Source of the DNA: Flavobacterium inviolabile
Lineage (GTDB): Bacteria; Bacteroidota; Bacteroidia; Flavobacteriales; Flavobacteriaceae
Reading direction: 5' to 3'
DNA: 64,000 nucleotides
NCBI RefSeq assembly: GCF_013389455.1
Contig: NZ_CP058278.1
Location: 1,736,001-1,800,000 of the forward strand
How positions within the stretch are numbered: the first letter of the stretch is position 1; every line of letters begins with the position of its first letter. Made by a program: the position numbers and the translations under genes. The notes under the pieces are model-generated. The model searched no databases and was not told the origin of the DNA. It saw only the letters and a list, made by a program, of their open reading frames with translations. Positions 25,023 to 34,671 of the stretch are shown piece by piece.

Positions 25023-27146
25023 TTACGCTTCCATTAAAATATCCAGAATCTTAATAGCGGCTTCACTGATTTTTGTTCCGGGACCGAAAACGGCTACGGC
25101 ACCACTATCGAACAGGTATTGGTAATCCTGCGCCGGAATTACTCCGCCAACAATCACCATAATATCTTCACGGCCGTATTTTTTAAGTTCTTCGATAACC
25201 TGCGGCACCAATGTTTTGTGTCCGGCAGCTAAGGAAGAAACACCTAAAATATGCACGTCATTTTCAACGGCCTGTTTGGCAGCTTCTGCCGGCGTTTGGA
25301 ATAGCGGACCGATGTCTACGTCAAAACCAACATCGGCATAACCGGTCGCTACTACTTTTGCCCCGCGGTCGTGTCCGTCCTGACCCATTTTGGCAATCAT
25401 GATACGCGGACGACGTCCTTCGGATTTTGCAAAAGCATCGGCCAGTTGTTTTGCTTTTTCAAAACTTTCATCGTTTTTAATTTCTTTACTGTACACGCCA
25501 CTAAAGGATTTAATTTGTGCTTTGTATCTTCCGAAAACCGATTCCATAGCATCGCTGATTTCGCCTAAAGTGGCTCTGTTGCGTGCTGCATCTACGGCTA
25601 ATTCCAATAAGTTCCCGTTTCCGGATTGTGCACAGGCTGTCAGTGCTGCCAGGCATTCCTGTACTTTTTCGGTGTTTCGGGTTGCTTTAATATGTGCTAA
25701 TCGTTCGAGCTGTTGTTTACGAACGGTCTGGTTGTCTACTTCAAGGATGTGTAACGGGTCTTCTTTTTCAAGACGGTATTTGTTTACGCCTACAATAATA
25801 TCCTGTCCGCTGTCGATACGCGCCTGTTTACGGGCGGCAGCTTCTTCAATTCTCAGTTTGGGAATTCCGGCTTCGATGGCTTTTGTCATACCGCCTAATT
25901 CTTCTACTTCTTCAATGAGTGCCCAGGCTTTCTGTGCAATTTCATGCGTCAGGCTTTCTACATAATAACTTCCTGCCCACGGATCAACCGTTTTGCAGAT
26001 TTTGGTTTCTTCCTGTAAAAAGATCTGGGTATTACGGGCAATACGCGCCGAGAAATCGGTTGGTAAAGCGATCGCTTCATCCAGGGCATTGGTGTGCAGG
26101 GACTGGGTTCCTCCAAATGCTGCGGCTGCGGCTTCAATAGCCGTACGGGCAACATTGTTAAAAGGATCCTGTTCGGTCAGGCTCCATCCGGATGTCTGGC
26201 AGTGCGTTCGCAATGCTAATGATTTATCGTCTTTAGGTTCGAATTGCTTCAATAGTTTTGCCCAAAGCATTCTTCCGGCACGCATTTTGGCAATTTCCAT
26301 AAAGTGGTTCATCCCGATAGCCCAAAAGAAGGACAAACGCGGGGCGAATTCATCAATTTTCATTCCGGCAGCCAGTCCGGTACGGATGTATTCCAATCCG
26401 TCTGCCAGGGTATAAGCCAATTCAATATCTGCGGTTGCTCCGGCTTCCTGCATGTGATAACCGGAAATGGAGATCGAGTTGAATTTGGGCATTTTTTTAC
26501 TGGTATAATCAAAAATATCAGCAATGATTTTCATCGATGGTGTAGGCGGGTAGATGTAGGTATTACGTACCATAAACTCTTTCAGAATGTCGTTCTGAAT
26601 GGTTCCGGACAGTAATTTTGCTTCTACGCCCTGTTCTTCGGCAGCGACGATATAGAACGCCATGATGGGCAATACCGCTCCGTTCATGGTCATGGAAACC
26701 GACATTTCATGCAACGGAATCTGGTCGAATAAAATTTTCATGTCTTCCACACTGTCAATCGCTACGCCGGCTTTTCCAACATCACCCACTACCCGTTCAT
26801 GATCGCTGTCATAACCACGGTGTGTCGCTAAGTCAAACGCAACGGAAAGTCCTTTCTGTCCGGCAGCAAGATTCCTGCGGTAAAAGGCATTACTTTCTTC
26901 TGCGGTAGAGAATCCGGCATACTGGCGGATGGTCCACGGACGGCGAACGTACATGGTTGCATACGGACCGCGCAGGTTGGGTGCAAATCCCGCTCCGAAG
27001 TGAAGGTGCTCCAAATCCTGTAAAGCTGCTTCGGAATAGGTTTGTTTGATTTCAATTCCTTCTGCATTCACAATGGTTTCCGCATTAACGGCATCCGATT
27101 GTGTTCGGGAATTTTCTAAGGTTATATGTTGAATGTTCTTTCTCAT
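25023..27146 (-). CDS. mutB: Methylmalonyl-CoA mutase large subunit
   Basis: Adenosylcobalamin-dependent mutase interconverting methylmalonyl-CoA and succinyl-CoA. The 707-residue chain has the TIM-barrel block [20 protein letters not shown] near 58-77 and a C-terminal B12-binding domain with DGHDRGAK (the DxHxxG base-off motif, His near residue 597), SSLAAGH and GGVIP. The partner small subunit gene lies 40 bases upstream. The two act as a heterodimer; only this subunit is expected to bind the cofactor. Confidence 0.96.
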   Translation of the reverse strand: MRKNIQHITLENSRTQSDAVNAETIVNAEGIEIKQTYSEAALQDLEHLHFGAGFAPNLRGPYATMYVRRPWTIRQYAGFSTAEESNAFYRRNLAAGQKGLSVAFDLATHRGYDSDHERVVGDVGKAGVAIDSVEDMKILFDQIPLHEMSVSMTMNGAVLPIMAFYIVAAEEQGVEAKLLSGTIQNDILKEFMVRNTYIYPPTPSMKIIADIFDYTSKKMPKFNSISISGYHMQEAGATADIELAYTLADGLEYIRTGLAAGMKIDEFAPRLSFFWAIGMNHFMEIAKMRAGRMLWAKLLKQFEPKDDKSLALRTHCQTSGWSLTEQDPFNNVARTAIEAAAAAFGGTQSLHTNALDEAIALPTDFSARIARNTQIFLQEETKICKTVDPWAGSYYVESLTHEIAQKAWALIEEVEELGGMTKAIEAGIPKLRIEEAAARKQARIDSGQDIIVGVNKYRLEKEDPLHILEVDNQTVRKQQLERLAHIKATRNTEKVQECLAALTACAQSGNGNLLELAVDAARNRATLGEISDAMESVFGRYKAQIKSFSGVYSKEIKNDESFEKAKQLADAFAKSEGRRPRIMIAKMGQDGHDRGAKVVATGYADVGFDVDIGPLFQTPAEAAKQAVENDVHILGVSSLAAGHKTLVPQVIEELKKYGREDIMVIVGGVIPAQDYQYLFDSGAVAVFGPGTKISEAAIKILDILMEA

Positions 27147-27186
27147 TTCAAATCTGATTATTATCCTGATTAGCGTTAAGAAGCTC

Positions 27187-28554
27187 TTATTGCTTTTCCG
27201 TTTCCAGTCGTTCCTGTTCTAATTTTTCAGCCAATCGTTTTTCGATGATCGGTGTGATTAATGTTTTTCTCGGGTTGACTTTTACAAAAGGATATAATTC
27301 TAAATCATGGCTCATTCGGTCTTCTTTATTAGGGTATTTGTTGGTTCCCAATAAGATTTCTTTTCCATTGTCGAATAATTCCTGTTCTTTTTTAGCGCTT
27401 TCACTGATTTTTCGCTGGATGGTTCCTTCGATTAATTGTGTGATGAATCCGCCGTTTGTTTCGATATCTTTAAACAGATTCAGTGCTTTTTCGGCTAACT
27501 GATCTGTCAGGTTTTCAATATAATAGGCACCGTCAGCCGGATTGTTAACGATGTCGAAATAGCTTTCATGTTTTAAAACCAAAAGCTGGTTTCTTGAAAT
27601 TCTGTCGCCAAACTCGTTGTCTTTATGATAAAGCGCGTCATAAGCCAGATTGGACACGGCATTGGCGCCTCCTAAAATAGCACTCATGCATTCGGTTGTG
27701 GTACGAAGCATGTTGACGTTGTAATCGTAAAGTGTTTTGTTTCGTTTGGTAGGAATGGCAATGATATGACAGTCAGATTTATGGTCGTATTCTTTTGCCA
27801 GTAAGCCAAACAGCAGGCGTATTGCACGTAGTTTGGCTATTTCAAAGAAATAATTGGTTCCTACAGCTACCTGGATCGTTACCGGAGTACCGATGGTGGC
27901 TATGCGGTTAAAATATTCGTTTGCATGGGCTAAAGTGTAAGCGATCTGCTGTACAATATTGGCACCGGCATTTTGATATAATGTACTGTTAATGCTCAGG
28001 AAATGAATGTTCGGGCATTTTAGGGAAATGTCATTCAGCGTGTTGAAATCGGTATCCAGATTGCTGTGCCAGTTACCTTCTTTTGCCAGCTGGCCGATAG
28101 GGTCAATATGAACAAAAACGGTAGTCTGGTGTTTTTTGGCAATGGCATTTATCTTTTCAAGGAACGGCAAATCCAGGAAATCGAAGTTCAGATATACCGG
28201 AACCGTTTCCAGCGGAAGGGCGGATAACAGTTTTTCAATATCGACTTTTTCATTTTCAAGTGTGAATCGCAAACTTTCTGCACCGCGGGCTACTGTTTCT
28301 TTAGCTCTTGCGATGGATTTATCAAGGTCGTGAACAAAAATGTTCTGTACAATCTTAAAATTAGAAGCTTCGGTAGTAACTCTTAAAGGTTTTTCGGCTT
28401 CATCGATATGATAAAACGGACGAACCTTAATTCCTTCGGGACTTTCCCAAACTAAAGTTTCGTTATAATCGGCTCCTTTCAGTTCATATTGAATTTGTGT
28501 TTTCCATTGTTTGGACGACACTGGTTCAAAATCAGTAAACAGTTTGTTACTCAT
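27187..28554 (-). CDS. mutA: Methylmalonyl-CoA mutase small subunit
   Basis: A 455-residue homologue of the mutase barrel without the C-terminal cobalamin-binding domain and without DxHxxG, as is usual for the small, non-catalytic subunit. It has recognisable barrel blocks ([23 protein letters not shown] near 320). The start ATG is ten bases after the FtsB-like gene, so the mutase pair appears to be transcribed from the udk promoter unless an internal one exists. Confidence 0.94.
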   Translation of the reverse strand: MSNKLFTDFEPVSSKQWKTQIQYELKGADYNETLVWESPEGIKVRPFYHIDEAEKPLRVTTEASNFKIVQNIFVHDLDKSIARAKETVARGAESLRFTLENEKVDIEKLLSALPLETVPVYLNFDFLDLPFLEKINAIAKKHQTTVFVHIDPIGQLAKEGNWHSNLDTDFNTLNDISLKCPNIHFLSINSTLYQNAGANIVQQIAYTLAHANEYFNRIATIGTPVTIQVAVGTNYFFEIAKLRAIRLLFGLLAKEYDHKSDCHIIAIPTKRNKTLYDYNVNMLRTTTECMSAILGGANAVSNLAYDALYHKDNEFGDRISRNQLLVLKHESYFDIVNNPADGAYYIENLTDQLAEKALNLFKDIETNGGFITQLIEGTIQRKISESAKKEQELFDNGKEILLGTNKYPNKEDRMSHDLELYPFVKVNPRKTLITPIIEKRLAEKLEQERLETEKQ

Positions 28555-28563
28555 AATGCAAAA

Positions 28564-28911
28564 TTAAAGTGATTTTGTGTCTTCTTCAGGCACATCTTCT
28601 TCAAACTCGATGATATAAATATCTTCTTTATCACGTTTCATATAATATTTTTCACGTGCATATTTTTCTACCTGGTCGGGATTTTTAAGTTTTTTGATAT
28701 TCTCGCTGTCCTTTTTGATCTCTTCCTGATAGTATTTTTTATTGTCTTCGAGTTCGTCGATTTCCTTATTTAAAACGCGGTGTTCCAAATAAGAATAGTT
28801 GTCCAGAAAAAGCATCCAAACAGCAAAAAACAGCAGCACCAAAACATACCGGTTCCCGAGTATTCTCAGAAATGGATATTTGGTTACAAGTTTTTCGAAT
28901 GCTTTTTTCAT
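28564..28911 (-). CDS. Septum formation initiator (FtsB/DivIC) family protein
   Basis: A 115-residue protein: short basic cytoplasmic N-terminus, one membrane helix at about residues 24-42, then a coiled coil (LNKEIDELEDNKKYYQEEI region) and the conserved KYAREKYYMKRDKEDIYII block. This is the FtsB/DivIC layout, a bitopic division protein that links FtsL and FtsQ. It lies 22 bases after udk and nine before mutA. Confidence 0.9.
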   Translation of the reverse strand: MKKAFEKLVTKYPFLRILGNRYVLVLLFFAVWMLFLDNYSYLEHRVLNKEIDELEDNKKYYQEEIKKDSENIKKLKNPDQVEKYAREKYYMKRDKEDIYIIEFEEDVPEEDTKSL

Positions 28912-28933
28912 GGGTTATAAAGGTAATTATAAA

Positions 28934-29542
28934 TTATGATATTCTCTGATTGATTACGGCACGAACCACATCGATGGCTACCGTGTTGTATTTGTCATTT
29001 GGAATAATAATGTCCGCATAGGCTTTTGACGGCTCGATGAATTGTTCGTGCATCGGCTTTAAAGTAGACTGATAACGGCTTAAAACTTCTTCCATGTCAC
29101 GGCCGCGTTCGGCGATATCCCGTTTTAATCGTCGGATTAAACGCTCGTCAGAATCAGCATGAACAAATATTTTAACATCGAACATATCGCGTAATTCCGG
29201 ATTGGTAAGGATCAGGATTCCTTCCACAATCATTACCTTTCTGGGATGGGTCACAATGGTATCGTCTGTTCTGTTGTGTGTTACAAAAGAATATACCGGC
29301 TGTTCGATTGTTTTTTCCGCTTTTAAATCCTTCAGGTGTGCCACCAGTAATTCAAAGTCGATGGCTCTGGGATGGTCAAAATTAATAAGAGCTCTTTCAT
29401 CAAAGCTTAGGTTGTGAGTAGCCTTATAATAGGAGTCCTGTGAAATAATCCCTACTTCTGTTTCGGGTAATTCATTCATTATCTGATGGACTACTGTCGT
29501 TTTTCCACTGCCTGTTCCTCCGGCAATACCAATTATTAGCAT
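28934..29542 (-). CDS. udk: Uridine kinase
   Basis: Phosphorylates uridine and cytidine in pyrimidine salvage. The 202 residues carry Walker A GGTGSGKTT near 8-16, SQDSYYK near 38, FDHPRAIDF near 55 and the lid region RRLKRDIAERGR near 137-148. First gene of the likely operon udk-FtsB-mutA-mutB. Confidence 0.95.
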   Translation of the reverse strand: MLIIGIAGGTGSGKTTVVHQIMNELPETEVGIISQDSYYKATHNLSFDERALINFDHPRAIDFELLVAHLKDLKAEKTIEQPVYSFVTHNRTDDTIVTHPRKVMIVEGILILTNPELRDMFDVKIFVHADSDERLIRRLKRDIAERGRDMEEVLSRYQSTLKPMHEQFIEPSKAYADIIIPNDKYNTVAIDVVRAVINQRIS

Positions 29543-29570
29543 AAAGCGTTTTTATTATTTTTAATCTCGG

Positions 29571-29578
29571 CAAAAATA
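29571..29578 (-). promoter_or_regulatory. -7 box of the udk operon
   Basis: On the minus strand this reads TATTTTTG, matching TAnnTTTG, 28 bases before the udk ATG. The -33 part is not evident. Confidence 0.5.
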
Positions 29579-29700
29579 ATAATTAATAGGATGTAGGGTT
29601 TATTTTTTTTAGTTTTATGAGGTTGCAATTCTTTTTGGAAAGTAATTAAGAATAGGTATAAATTGTTCTTTGCAAAAGAAGAACGTAAAAATAAGCAGGA

Positions 29701-30093
29701 ATGGACTTTAAAACATTGGAAAACATCAGCGATACGATTATCCTGGAAGCCTTTAATGCTGCTTTTTCGGATTATTTTATCCCGCTGTTTTTTGATTGGA
29801 ACAGTTTACAGCTCAAATTGTATTCGGAAAGTATCGACAGGAAGGTTTCGGTAGGCTGCTTCGATGGTGATAAACTCGTTGGGTTTATGCTGCACGGAAT
29901 GAATGTTGTTGGCGGTATAAAAACAGCTTATAATGCCGGAACCAGTGTGCTCGCGGAAGCCCGCGCCCATAATGATAAGCCATTAGTGGTGACGAATATT
30001 GATAAAACGACAGCACAGGTCAGCCGCTTTTTGACGGCTCATGGGCTGGAACCTTTTATCGGGCAGTATGAAATGAAAATGATGCAGACTTAA
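29701..30093 (+). CDS. Shortened GNAT-family acetyltransferase-like protein, probable remnant
   Basis: A 130-residue frame. Residues 1-85 (AFNAAFSDYFIP, then GFMLHGMN and TAYNAGTSVLAEAR) look like the start of the roughly 270-residue flavobacterial GNAT proteins with a FSDY motif. The end (VVTNIDKTTAQVSRFLTAHGLEPFIGQYEMKM) looks like their C-terminus. The part in between, including the acetyl-CoA binding Q/RxxGxG/A loop, is missing, so an in-frame internal deletion is likely. The protein is probably inactive as an acetyltransferase. It lies just before a Crp/Fnr gene. Confidence 0.65.
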   Translation: MDFKTLENISDTIILEAFNAAFSDYFIPLFFDWNSLQLKLYSESIDRKVSVGCFDGDKLVGFMLHGMNVVGGIKTAYNAGTSVLAEARAHNDKPLVVTNIDKTTAQVSRFLTAHGLEPFIGQYEMKMMQT

Positions 30094-30110
30094 GTTACAA
30101 GAGTACCAAT

Positions 30111-30683
30111 ATGAAAAATACAACGATTAACGATGAAGAAGAGGTAAAGCGCTTTATGCTTTATCTTGCCGGTAAATATGCTCTGGAAGAGATTAAAGTT
30201 GATGCCAAAAAAACTCTTTTAAAAGAAGGGGAGAAGGCATTGCGGATCTATTTTGTAAAAGAAGGCTGCCTGCGGCTGTGGATGAACAGTAACGGAAAAG
30301 AGATCACGAATCAGTTCTTTTTTGAAGGAAGTCTGGTGGCTTCTTTGGAAAGTGTGATCACGAATCAGCCGAGTGATTTTTACCTTGAAACATTAGAAAA
30401 ATGTACGTTGTATGTTTTGGAGAAAGACCAATTTGAGGTTTTATGGAAAGAAGATGCCGAATTTAAAGAATGGTTTGACCGTTATATTTTAAACCGGTTT
30501 ATCTATTATTCCAAACATCTGTTATCGTTTTTAAAAGATAAACCCGAAGACCGCTATGTCAATCTGCTTAAAAAGAATCCGACAATCTTCCAACGGATTC
30601 CGCAGCATTATATCGCTACCTATTTGGGAATAACAGCGGTATCGTTAAGCCGTATCCGGAATAAAACGGCGAAACAATCCTGA
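30111..30683 (+). CDS. Crp/Fnr family transcriptional regulator
   Basis: A 190-residue protein with a cNMP-binding-like beta-roll (about residues 25-115; blocks LLKEGEKALRIYFVKEGCLRLW and NQFFFEGSLVAS) and a C-terminal winged helix-turn-helix (HYIATYLGITAVSLSRIRN near 165-183). This resembles the short Crp-type regulators common in Bacteroidota, which usually lack a proven ligand. Targets are unknown; the adjacent oxidoreductase gene is a candidate. Confidence 0.88.
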   Translation: MKNTTINDEEEVKRFMLYLAGKYALEEIKVDAKKTLLKEGEKALRIYFVKEGCLRLWMNSNGKEITNQFFFEGSLVASLESVITNQPSDFYLETLEKCTLYVLEKDQFEVLWKEDAEFKEWFDRYILNRFIYYSKHLLSFLKDKPEDRYVNLLKKNPTIFQRIPQHYIATYLGITAVSLSRIRNKTAKQS

Positions 30684-30748
30684 TTTTCTTAACAATTGTT
30701 ATCGTTTGGCAGAAGGAGTCTGGCGGAACTTTGCCAAAAAAATAACTT

Positions 30749-31714
30749 ATGAAAGCAGCGATTATAAAACAATTGGGCGATGTTCCGGTTTGTGAAAATT
30801 TTCCGGATCCTATTCCTCAAAATGAAAATGAAATTCTGATTAACGTTACGGCAGCGTCGGTTAAAAACCTGGACAAACTGCGGGTGAGCGGCAGGCATTA
30901 TGCCAGTTACAAACAGCTTCCTGCTGTTGTAGGCTTTGACGGTGTGGGTATTCTGGAAGACGGAACCCGGGTATATGCACAGGGTATAAGCGGTATGATA
31001 GCCGAAAGAGCCCTGATTCCCAATCATAAATATATTGTCCTGCCGGAGAAAATCGATGATGTAACGGCAGCGGCACTTCCCAATGCGGTTATCGGTTCGG
31101 CAATGGCATTGCAGTTTCGCGCTAAAATTCAAAAAGGAAATGTTGTACTGATCAACGGGGCTACCGGGGTGACCGGTCAGGTAGCGGTACAGCTGGCCAA
31201 ACATTATGGCGCTTCCAAAGTGATCGCGACCGGCAGAAACGAGCAGTCTTTAGCAAAGTTAACATCTCTTGGAGCCGATACAGTTGTTTCTTTAAAAGCA
31301 GCGGATGAAACCATTGTTGAGGAATTAAAGGCTGTTCAGCAGGCAACACCTGTAGATATTGTTATTGATTACCTGTGGGGACATTCGGTGGAACTGTTGT
31401 TAAAAGCACTGAAAGGAGCCGGCGGTTATACCCATCCGGTGCGTATCGTTACCGTGGGAAGTATTTCCGGAGAAGAAATTGAGCTGCGTTCTGATGTGTT
31501 AAGGAGTTCTGCGATTGAAATTCTGGGTTCCGGGATCGGCAGTCTTTCCGAATTGGAAATGAAAAAGTTTATCACGGAAATCCTGCCGGAAACATTTCAG
31601 CTGGCAGCAACGGGAAAGCTTGTCATTGAAACGGTAACCGCACCATTGGACGCCGTTCATGAAGTTTGGAATGCTAATATAGATCCGGGAAAAAGACTGG
31701 TGATTTGTATGTAG
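30749..31714 (+). CDS. Quinone oxidoreductase-like MDR protein
   Basis: A 321-residue medium-chain dehydrogenase/reductase without obvious structural zinc cysteines. The N-terminal GroES-like fold holds AASVKNLDKLRVSGRH near 31-46; a nucleotide-binding GATGVTGQVAVQLAKHYGA near 137-155 follows. It resembles zinc-independent quinone reductases (QOR type). It is preceded by the Crp/Fnr gene with a 65-base gap that may hold its promoter. Confidence 0.85.
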   Translation: MKAAIIKQLGDVPVCENFPDPIPQNENEILINVTAASVKNLDKLRVSGRHYASYKQLPAVVGFDGVGILEDGTRVYAQGISGMIAERALIPNHKYIVLPEKIDDVTAAALPNAVIGSAMALQFRAKIQKGNVVLINGATGVTGQVAVQLAKHYGASKVIATGRNEQSLAKLTSLGADTVVSLKAADETIVEELKAVQQATPVDIVIDYLWGHSVELLLKALKGAGGYTHPVRIVTVGSISGEEIELRSDVLRSSAIEILGSGIGSLSELEMKKFITEILPETFQLAATGKLVIETVTAPLDAVHEVWNANIDPGKRLVICM

Positions 31715-31798
31715 CCAGAAAATGCTAAAAATAAGTTTGCTACCCGGAATCTTAAAGAAAATTTCCGATGTTTGTAAATAAAATAATACATAAAAAAA

Positions 31799-32080
31799 AT
31801 GATAGCAATAGTAGCAACGCTTAAAGCAAAAGAGCACTACAGGGAAGAAGTTGCAACCGCACTTCAAAAACTGGTGGAAGCATCTTTACAGGAAGATGGA
31901 TGTCACGAATACCGTTTGCATACCGCAATTAATAATCCTTTGGAATTCCTGTTCTATGAATTATGGGAAGACAAGGAAGCTATAGATAAGCATACTCAAA
32001 CGGAACATTTCGTGGGTTTCCAAAAAAATGCTGCCGAATGGCTTGAAAAAAGTGAGATCAATCTTTATAAACCTTTATAA
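31799..32080 (+). CDS. Putative quinol monooxygenase (ABM domain)
   Basis: A 93-residue single-domain protein of the antibiotic biosynthesis monooxygenase family (ferredoxin-like dimer): ATLKAKEHYREEV near the start, DGCHEYRLH near 38, FLFYELWEDKEAIDKH near 54-69, HFVGFQK near 73. Related small proteins oxidise quinols or dispose of reactive aromatics; a partnership with the neighbouring quinone oxidoreductase-like protein is an inference. Confidence 0.86.
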   Translation: MIAIVATLKAKEHYREEVATALQKLVEASLQEDGCHEYRLHTAINNPLEFLFYELWEDKEAIDKHTQTEHFVGFQKNAAEWLEKSEINLYKPL

Positions 32081-32093
32081 AAATAATTTTAGA

Positions 32094-32768
32094 ATGTCAA
32101 AAACAAAACTGCTGGCGTTTTTATGCTGCTTCACTTCCTTTGTTGCCTTTTCCCAAAGTAGTGTTAAGCATGAAGGACAGGAAATCAACCGGATCGATAA
32201 GGACGGAAAGAAAACCGGAATCTGGAAATTATTCGATAAAGCAAGGGATATTACGATTGTCGGAAAAATGAAGGATGATGTTTTTGTTTCCAATATCGAT
32301 TACTATCAGAAAGGAAAGTTAATGGTGACGCAGGATAAAGACAATAATGATACGTATATTTTTTATATTGATTCGAAACCCGTTTCCGTTAAAGAGGTAA
32401 GGGAAAATGACAAGGTCAGCATGGTAAAAGATAACGGGGAAGAGATGGATAAAGGAACAAGAGATTCCTTTTTTAATATCATGATGGTAGAAGCGATGTT
32501 TTATGGCGAGACCGGTGCGCTGCCCAATTTTCTTAATAATGAGTTGAATAAAAAAGAATGGGATCATTCCGGGAAGGTAAAAATAGTGTGGATGATTGAT
32601 AAAAACGGATCGGTAAAAGATGCTAAAGTGATGAAAACCGATGATCCGGTTTTAAACGAAGACGCCATTCGTATTATTGAAAGCATGCCGAGATGGCAAC
32701 CGAGTTTTTCCAAAGGAAAGTTTTATCAGACCAGATTAAATACAACAATATCGTTTAATGATATGTAA
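32094..32768 (+). CDS. Exported protein with TonB C-terminal domain
   Basis: Start chosen at 32094, which puts a signal peptide first (LLAFLCCFTSFVAFSQS); an upstream in-frame ATG at 32028 lies inside the monooxygenase gene. The 224-residue product has a middle region of MORN/toxin-like repeats (KDGKKTGIWKLFDKA type) and a C-terminal TonB module (KVKIVWMIDKNGSVKDAKV, then a MPRWQPS box near the end). Such proteins are usually named energy transducer TonB, but there is no inner-membrane anchor, so a periplasmic structural role is equally possible. Confidence 0.8.
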   Translation: MSKTKLLAFLCCFTSFVAFSQSSVKHEGQEINRIDKDGKKTGIWKLFDKARDITIVGKMKDDVFVSNIDYYQKGKLMVTQDKDNNDTYIFYIDSKPVSVKEVRENDKVSMVKDNGEEMDKGTRDSFFNIMMVEAMFYGETGALPNFLNNELNKKEWDHSGKVKIVWMIDKNGSVKDAKVMKTDDPVLNEDAIRIIESMPRWQPSFSKGKFYQTRLNTTISFNDM

Positions 32769-32782
32769 AAGTTTTTAAAGTT

Positions 32783-32808
32783 AAGCCGCTTGTTAAAGCG
32801 GCTTTTTT
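32783..32808 (+). terminator. Terminator after the TonB-domain gene
   Basis: A perfect 9-bp stem (32783-32791 with 32796-32804), GTTA loop and T-run. Confidence 0.88.
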
Positions 32809-32885
32809 ATTTACAAAAGGCACTTACTGGAGGCAAGAGTCAGCAAATTCAAAAGAGCTTACATGACAATATAGGCTATTTCTTT

Positions 32886-33359
32886 TTACAGAAATAATTT
32901 TGACAGTTCTTCTGCATGTGCCTGATTATAAGACAGTACATAAGCGATATAAGGAACGAAAAGCAGTATGCTAATCAGTAAACCGATTCCTAACGCCTTA
33001 TATTCCTCATGCCTGATGATTATGAAAACGACCCATATTAAATTGAGTGTCATTATAATATGTCCTAAATGTGCGATCAGATTTATGGCATTCCATGACA
33101 ATACAAACATTGCCATCGTTCCAAGAAAATAGATCGGCAGAAATGTTATAATCAGGTAAGCAGCCTTTTTCCTTATCAGAAACGCAAGGAATAAGAGTAA
33201 ATATAAGAAACTGGTTGGAGCACAGGAATTAAATGAAATCCATTGTATCCAGCTAACGTTCAATTTTACCAAGAAAAAGAATGTGCTGCTCAGGGTGATA
33301 AGAAACAACAATACTGCTAAAATAATTCCTGCTGTTTTCTCTGTTTTGGTAAGTTTCAT
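32886..33359 (-). CDS. Small polytopic membrane protein, unknown
   Basis: A 157-residue hydrophobic protein with about five membrane segments (near residues 9-31, 50-62, 67-88, 90-112, 122-145). No family recognised. It follows the AraC/GyrI-like regulator gene by 12 bases and may be its target or partner. Confidence 0.7.
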   Translation of the reverse strand: MKLTKTEKTAGIILAVLLFLITLSSTFFFLVKLNVSWIQWISFNSCAPTSFLYLLLFLAFLIRKKAAYLIITFLPIYFLGTMAMFVLSWNAINLIAHLGHIIMTLNLIWVVFIIIRHEEYKALGIGLLISILLFVPYIAYVLSYNQAHAEELSKLFL

Positions 33360-33371
33360 ATTTCAAAAAGA

Positions 33372-34316
33372 TTATAAGGGTTTTATAGGAATACAGATAT
33401 CTGCGATAAACCTGTGTTCAGGATTTTCACTGTAATCGTTATGATAGTATTCATAAGTAGGACTATCAGCAGGCTGGCAGCCACTTTCTGTCAGCCACGC
33501 ACACATCGTGTTCCAGGCTTCTTCAAATTCAGTTTCTTTAATTTTAAAACGACCGACAGCATACTTACCTGATGGAATATTTAATTTGCCAATTTCGCCG
33601 TCAACTTTTATATTACCATCTACAATAATACTGGCATCCTGGCGTACTTTATCGATACTTGTCACAGCAGGGTCATCCTGATAAACGGTTACGGTTCTGG
33701 TGCCTGGGTTCACCAATCCACGGGGAATAGCCCACTTGAAAAGCTTTTCGTAAGCCTGTCCGATCTTGTTAAATGCACCTGTGTGGCGACAATAGATCAG
33801 ATTCAGTTGCGGCATTTGTCTGATTTCAATTTTTGTGTCCATAATGATTAATGTATTCAATTCGACACTATAAAATTGTGCATTAATCTGCTGGTAATTT
33901 TTGCCAATCTTGCTGACTGCTTTGCAATCCTTGCTATATCTGATCCCGTTTTTAATGTAAATCGGCTTGTCCTGATTGCGAAATTCTGTGGTGGTCATAT
34001 TAAAATGACTTTTAAATGCCCTGCTGAAAGAGGATATATTAACGAATCCGCAAAGGAATGCAACATCGCTTACCGATGCCTTAGGGTTATTATGCAATAA
34101 TTGCGCTGCTTTTTCTAATTTAATACGGGACACAAAGTTATTCGGGGTTTCACCCACCATTGCTGTAAATATCCGGTGAAAATGATATGGAGAAAAAGAA
34201 GCAACACCAGCCAATGTGGCAAGATCGAATGATTTATCTAAATGGAGCCTTATGTAGTCCATCACCCGGTTTATCCGGGTTGTGTACTCTTGTCTGCTAA
34301 GTTGTTTCAGATTCAT
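33372..34316 (-). CDS. AraC-family regulator with GyrI-like effector domain
   Basis: A 314-residue protein. The N-terminal AraC/XylS DNA-binding domain (two helix-turn-helix motifs; YHFHRIFTAMVGETPNNF near 47-64 and VAFLCGFVNISSFSRAFKSHF near 84-104) is followed by a C-terminal GyrI/Rob-type small-molecule binding domain (about 160-314). In Rob/SoxS relatives this domain binds hydrophobic drugs. It probably controls the membrane protein gene downstream, which is inference. Confidence 0.88.
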   Translation of the reverse strand: MNLKQLSRQEYTTRINRVMDYIRLHLDKSFDLATLAGVASFSPYHFHRIFTAMVGETPNNFVSRIKLEKAAQLLHNNPKASVSDVAFLCGFVNISSFSRAFKSHFNMTTTEFRNQDKPIYIKNGIRYSKDCKAVSKIGKNYQQINAQFYSVELNTLIIMDTKIEIRQMPQLNLIYCRHTGAFNKIGQAYEKLFKWAIPRGLVNPGTRTVTVYQDDPAVTSIDKVRQDASIIVDGNIKVDGEIGKLNIPSGKYAVGRFKIKETEFEEAWNTMCAWLTESGCQPADSPTYEYYHNDYSENPEHRFIADICIPIKPL

Positions 34317-34671
34317 GTTGTCAATTTTTCGATATAAAGTTACATAATGATGGTGTTGTATTTTATACGAATCTTGCTGATAATAAAATGATTATGAGGT
34401 GTTTTGCTTTAGCTTGCTTACGAACTCCTTGTGAGATAGTTGACGAATTTTAGAAAAAGGCCTTGTTACATGGTAAATAGGGCGGGTTTTGATTCCGCAT
34501 TGTTTCGCTTTCTTGTTTTAGTAGTCTTTTGTTTTTAGTGAAAAAATAATATGGTTGAGTTGTTTATTGTTTGATGAGAAAATATATGATGTATGTGTTA
34601 AATGTGTCTATAATTTTTATCTTTATGCTGATTCTTTAATTTTTTTTTAAATGATTAATCATTGATAATAT
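34317..34671. other. Gene-poor spacer before the surface-protein locus
   Basis: A 355-base AT-rich stretch. Its middle carries a stop-bounded minus-strand frame (listed separately) that looks like a gene remnant. The last 100 bases before 34672 are extremely AT-rich and probably include the promoter of the surface-protein genes; no consensus box can be fixed. Confidence 0.4.
34392..34517 (-). pseudogene. Possible C-terminal gene remnant
   Basis: A 41-codon open frame bounded by stops and without a start. Its translation has ordinary protein composition (GIKTRPIYHVTRPFSKIRQL, then SHKEFVSKLKQNTS), unlike the AT-rich spacer around it. It could be the tail of a lost gene. No family recognised. 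Confidence 0.3.

Noticed and set aside
27147..27186. Possible cobalamin riboswitch ahead of the methylmalonyl-CoA mutase genes
   Set aside because: The spacer between mutA and mutB is too short and the region before mutA is only nine bases, so there is no room for such an RNA; no B12-box-like sequence is seen before udk.
28640..28660. CACGTG in the FtsB-like gene as a possible regulator site
   Set aside because: It is inside coding sequence and occurs alone.
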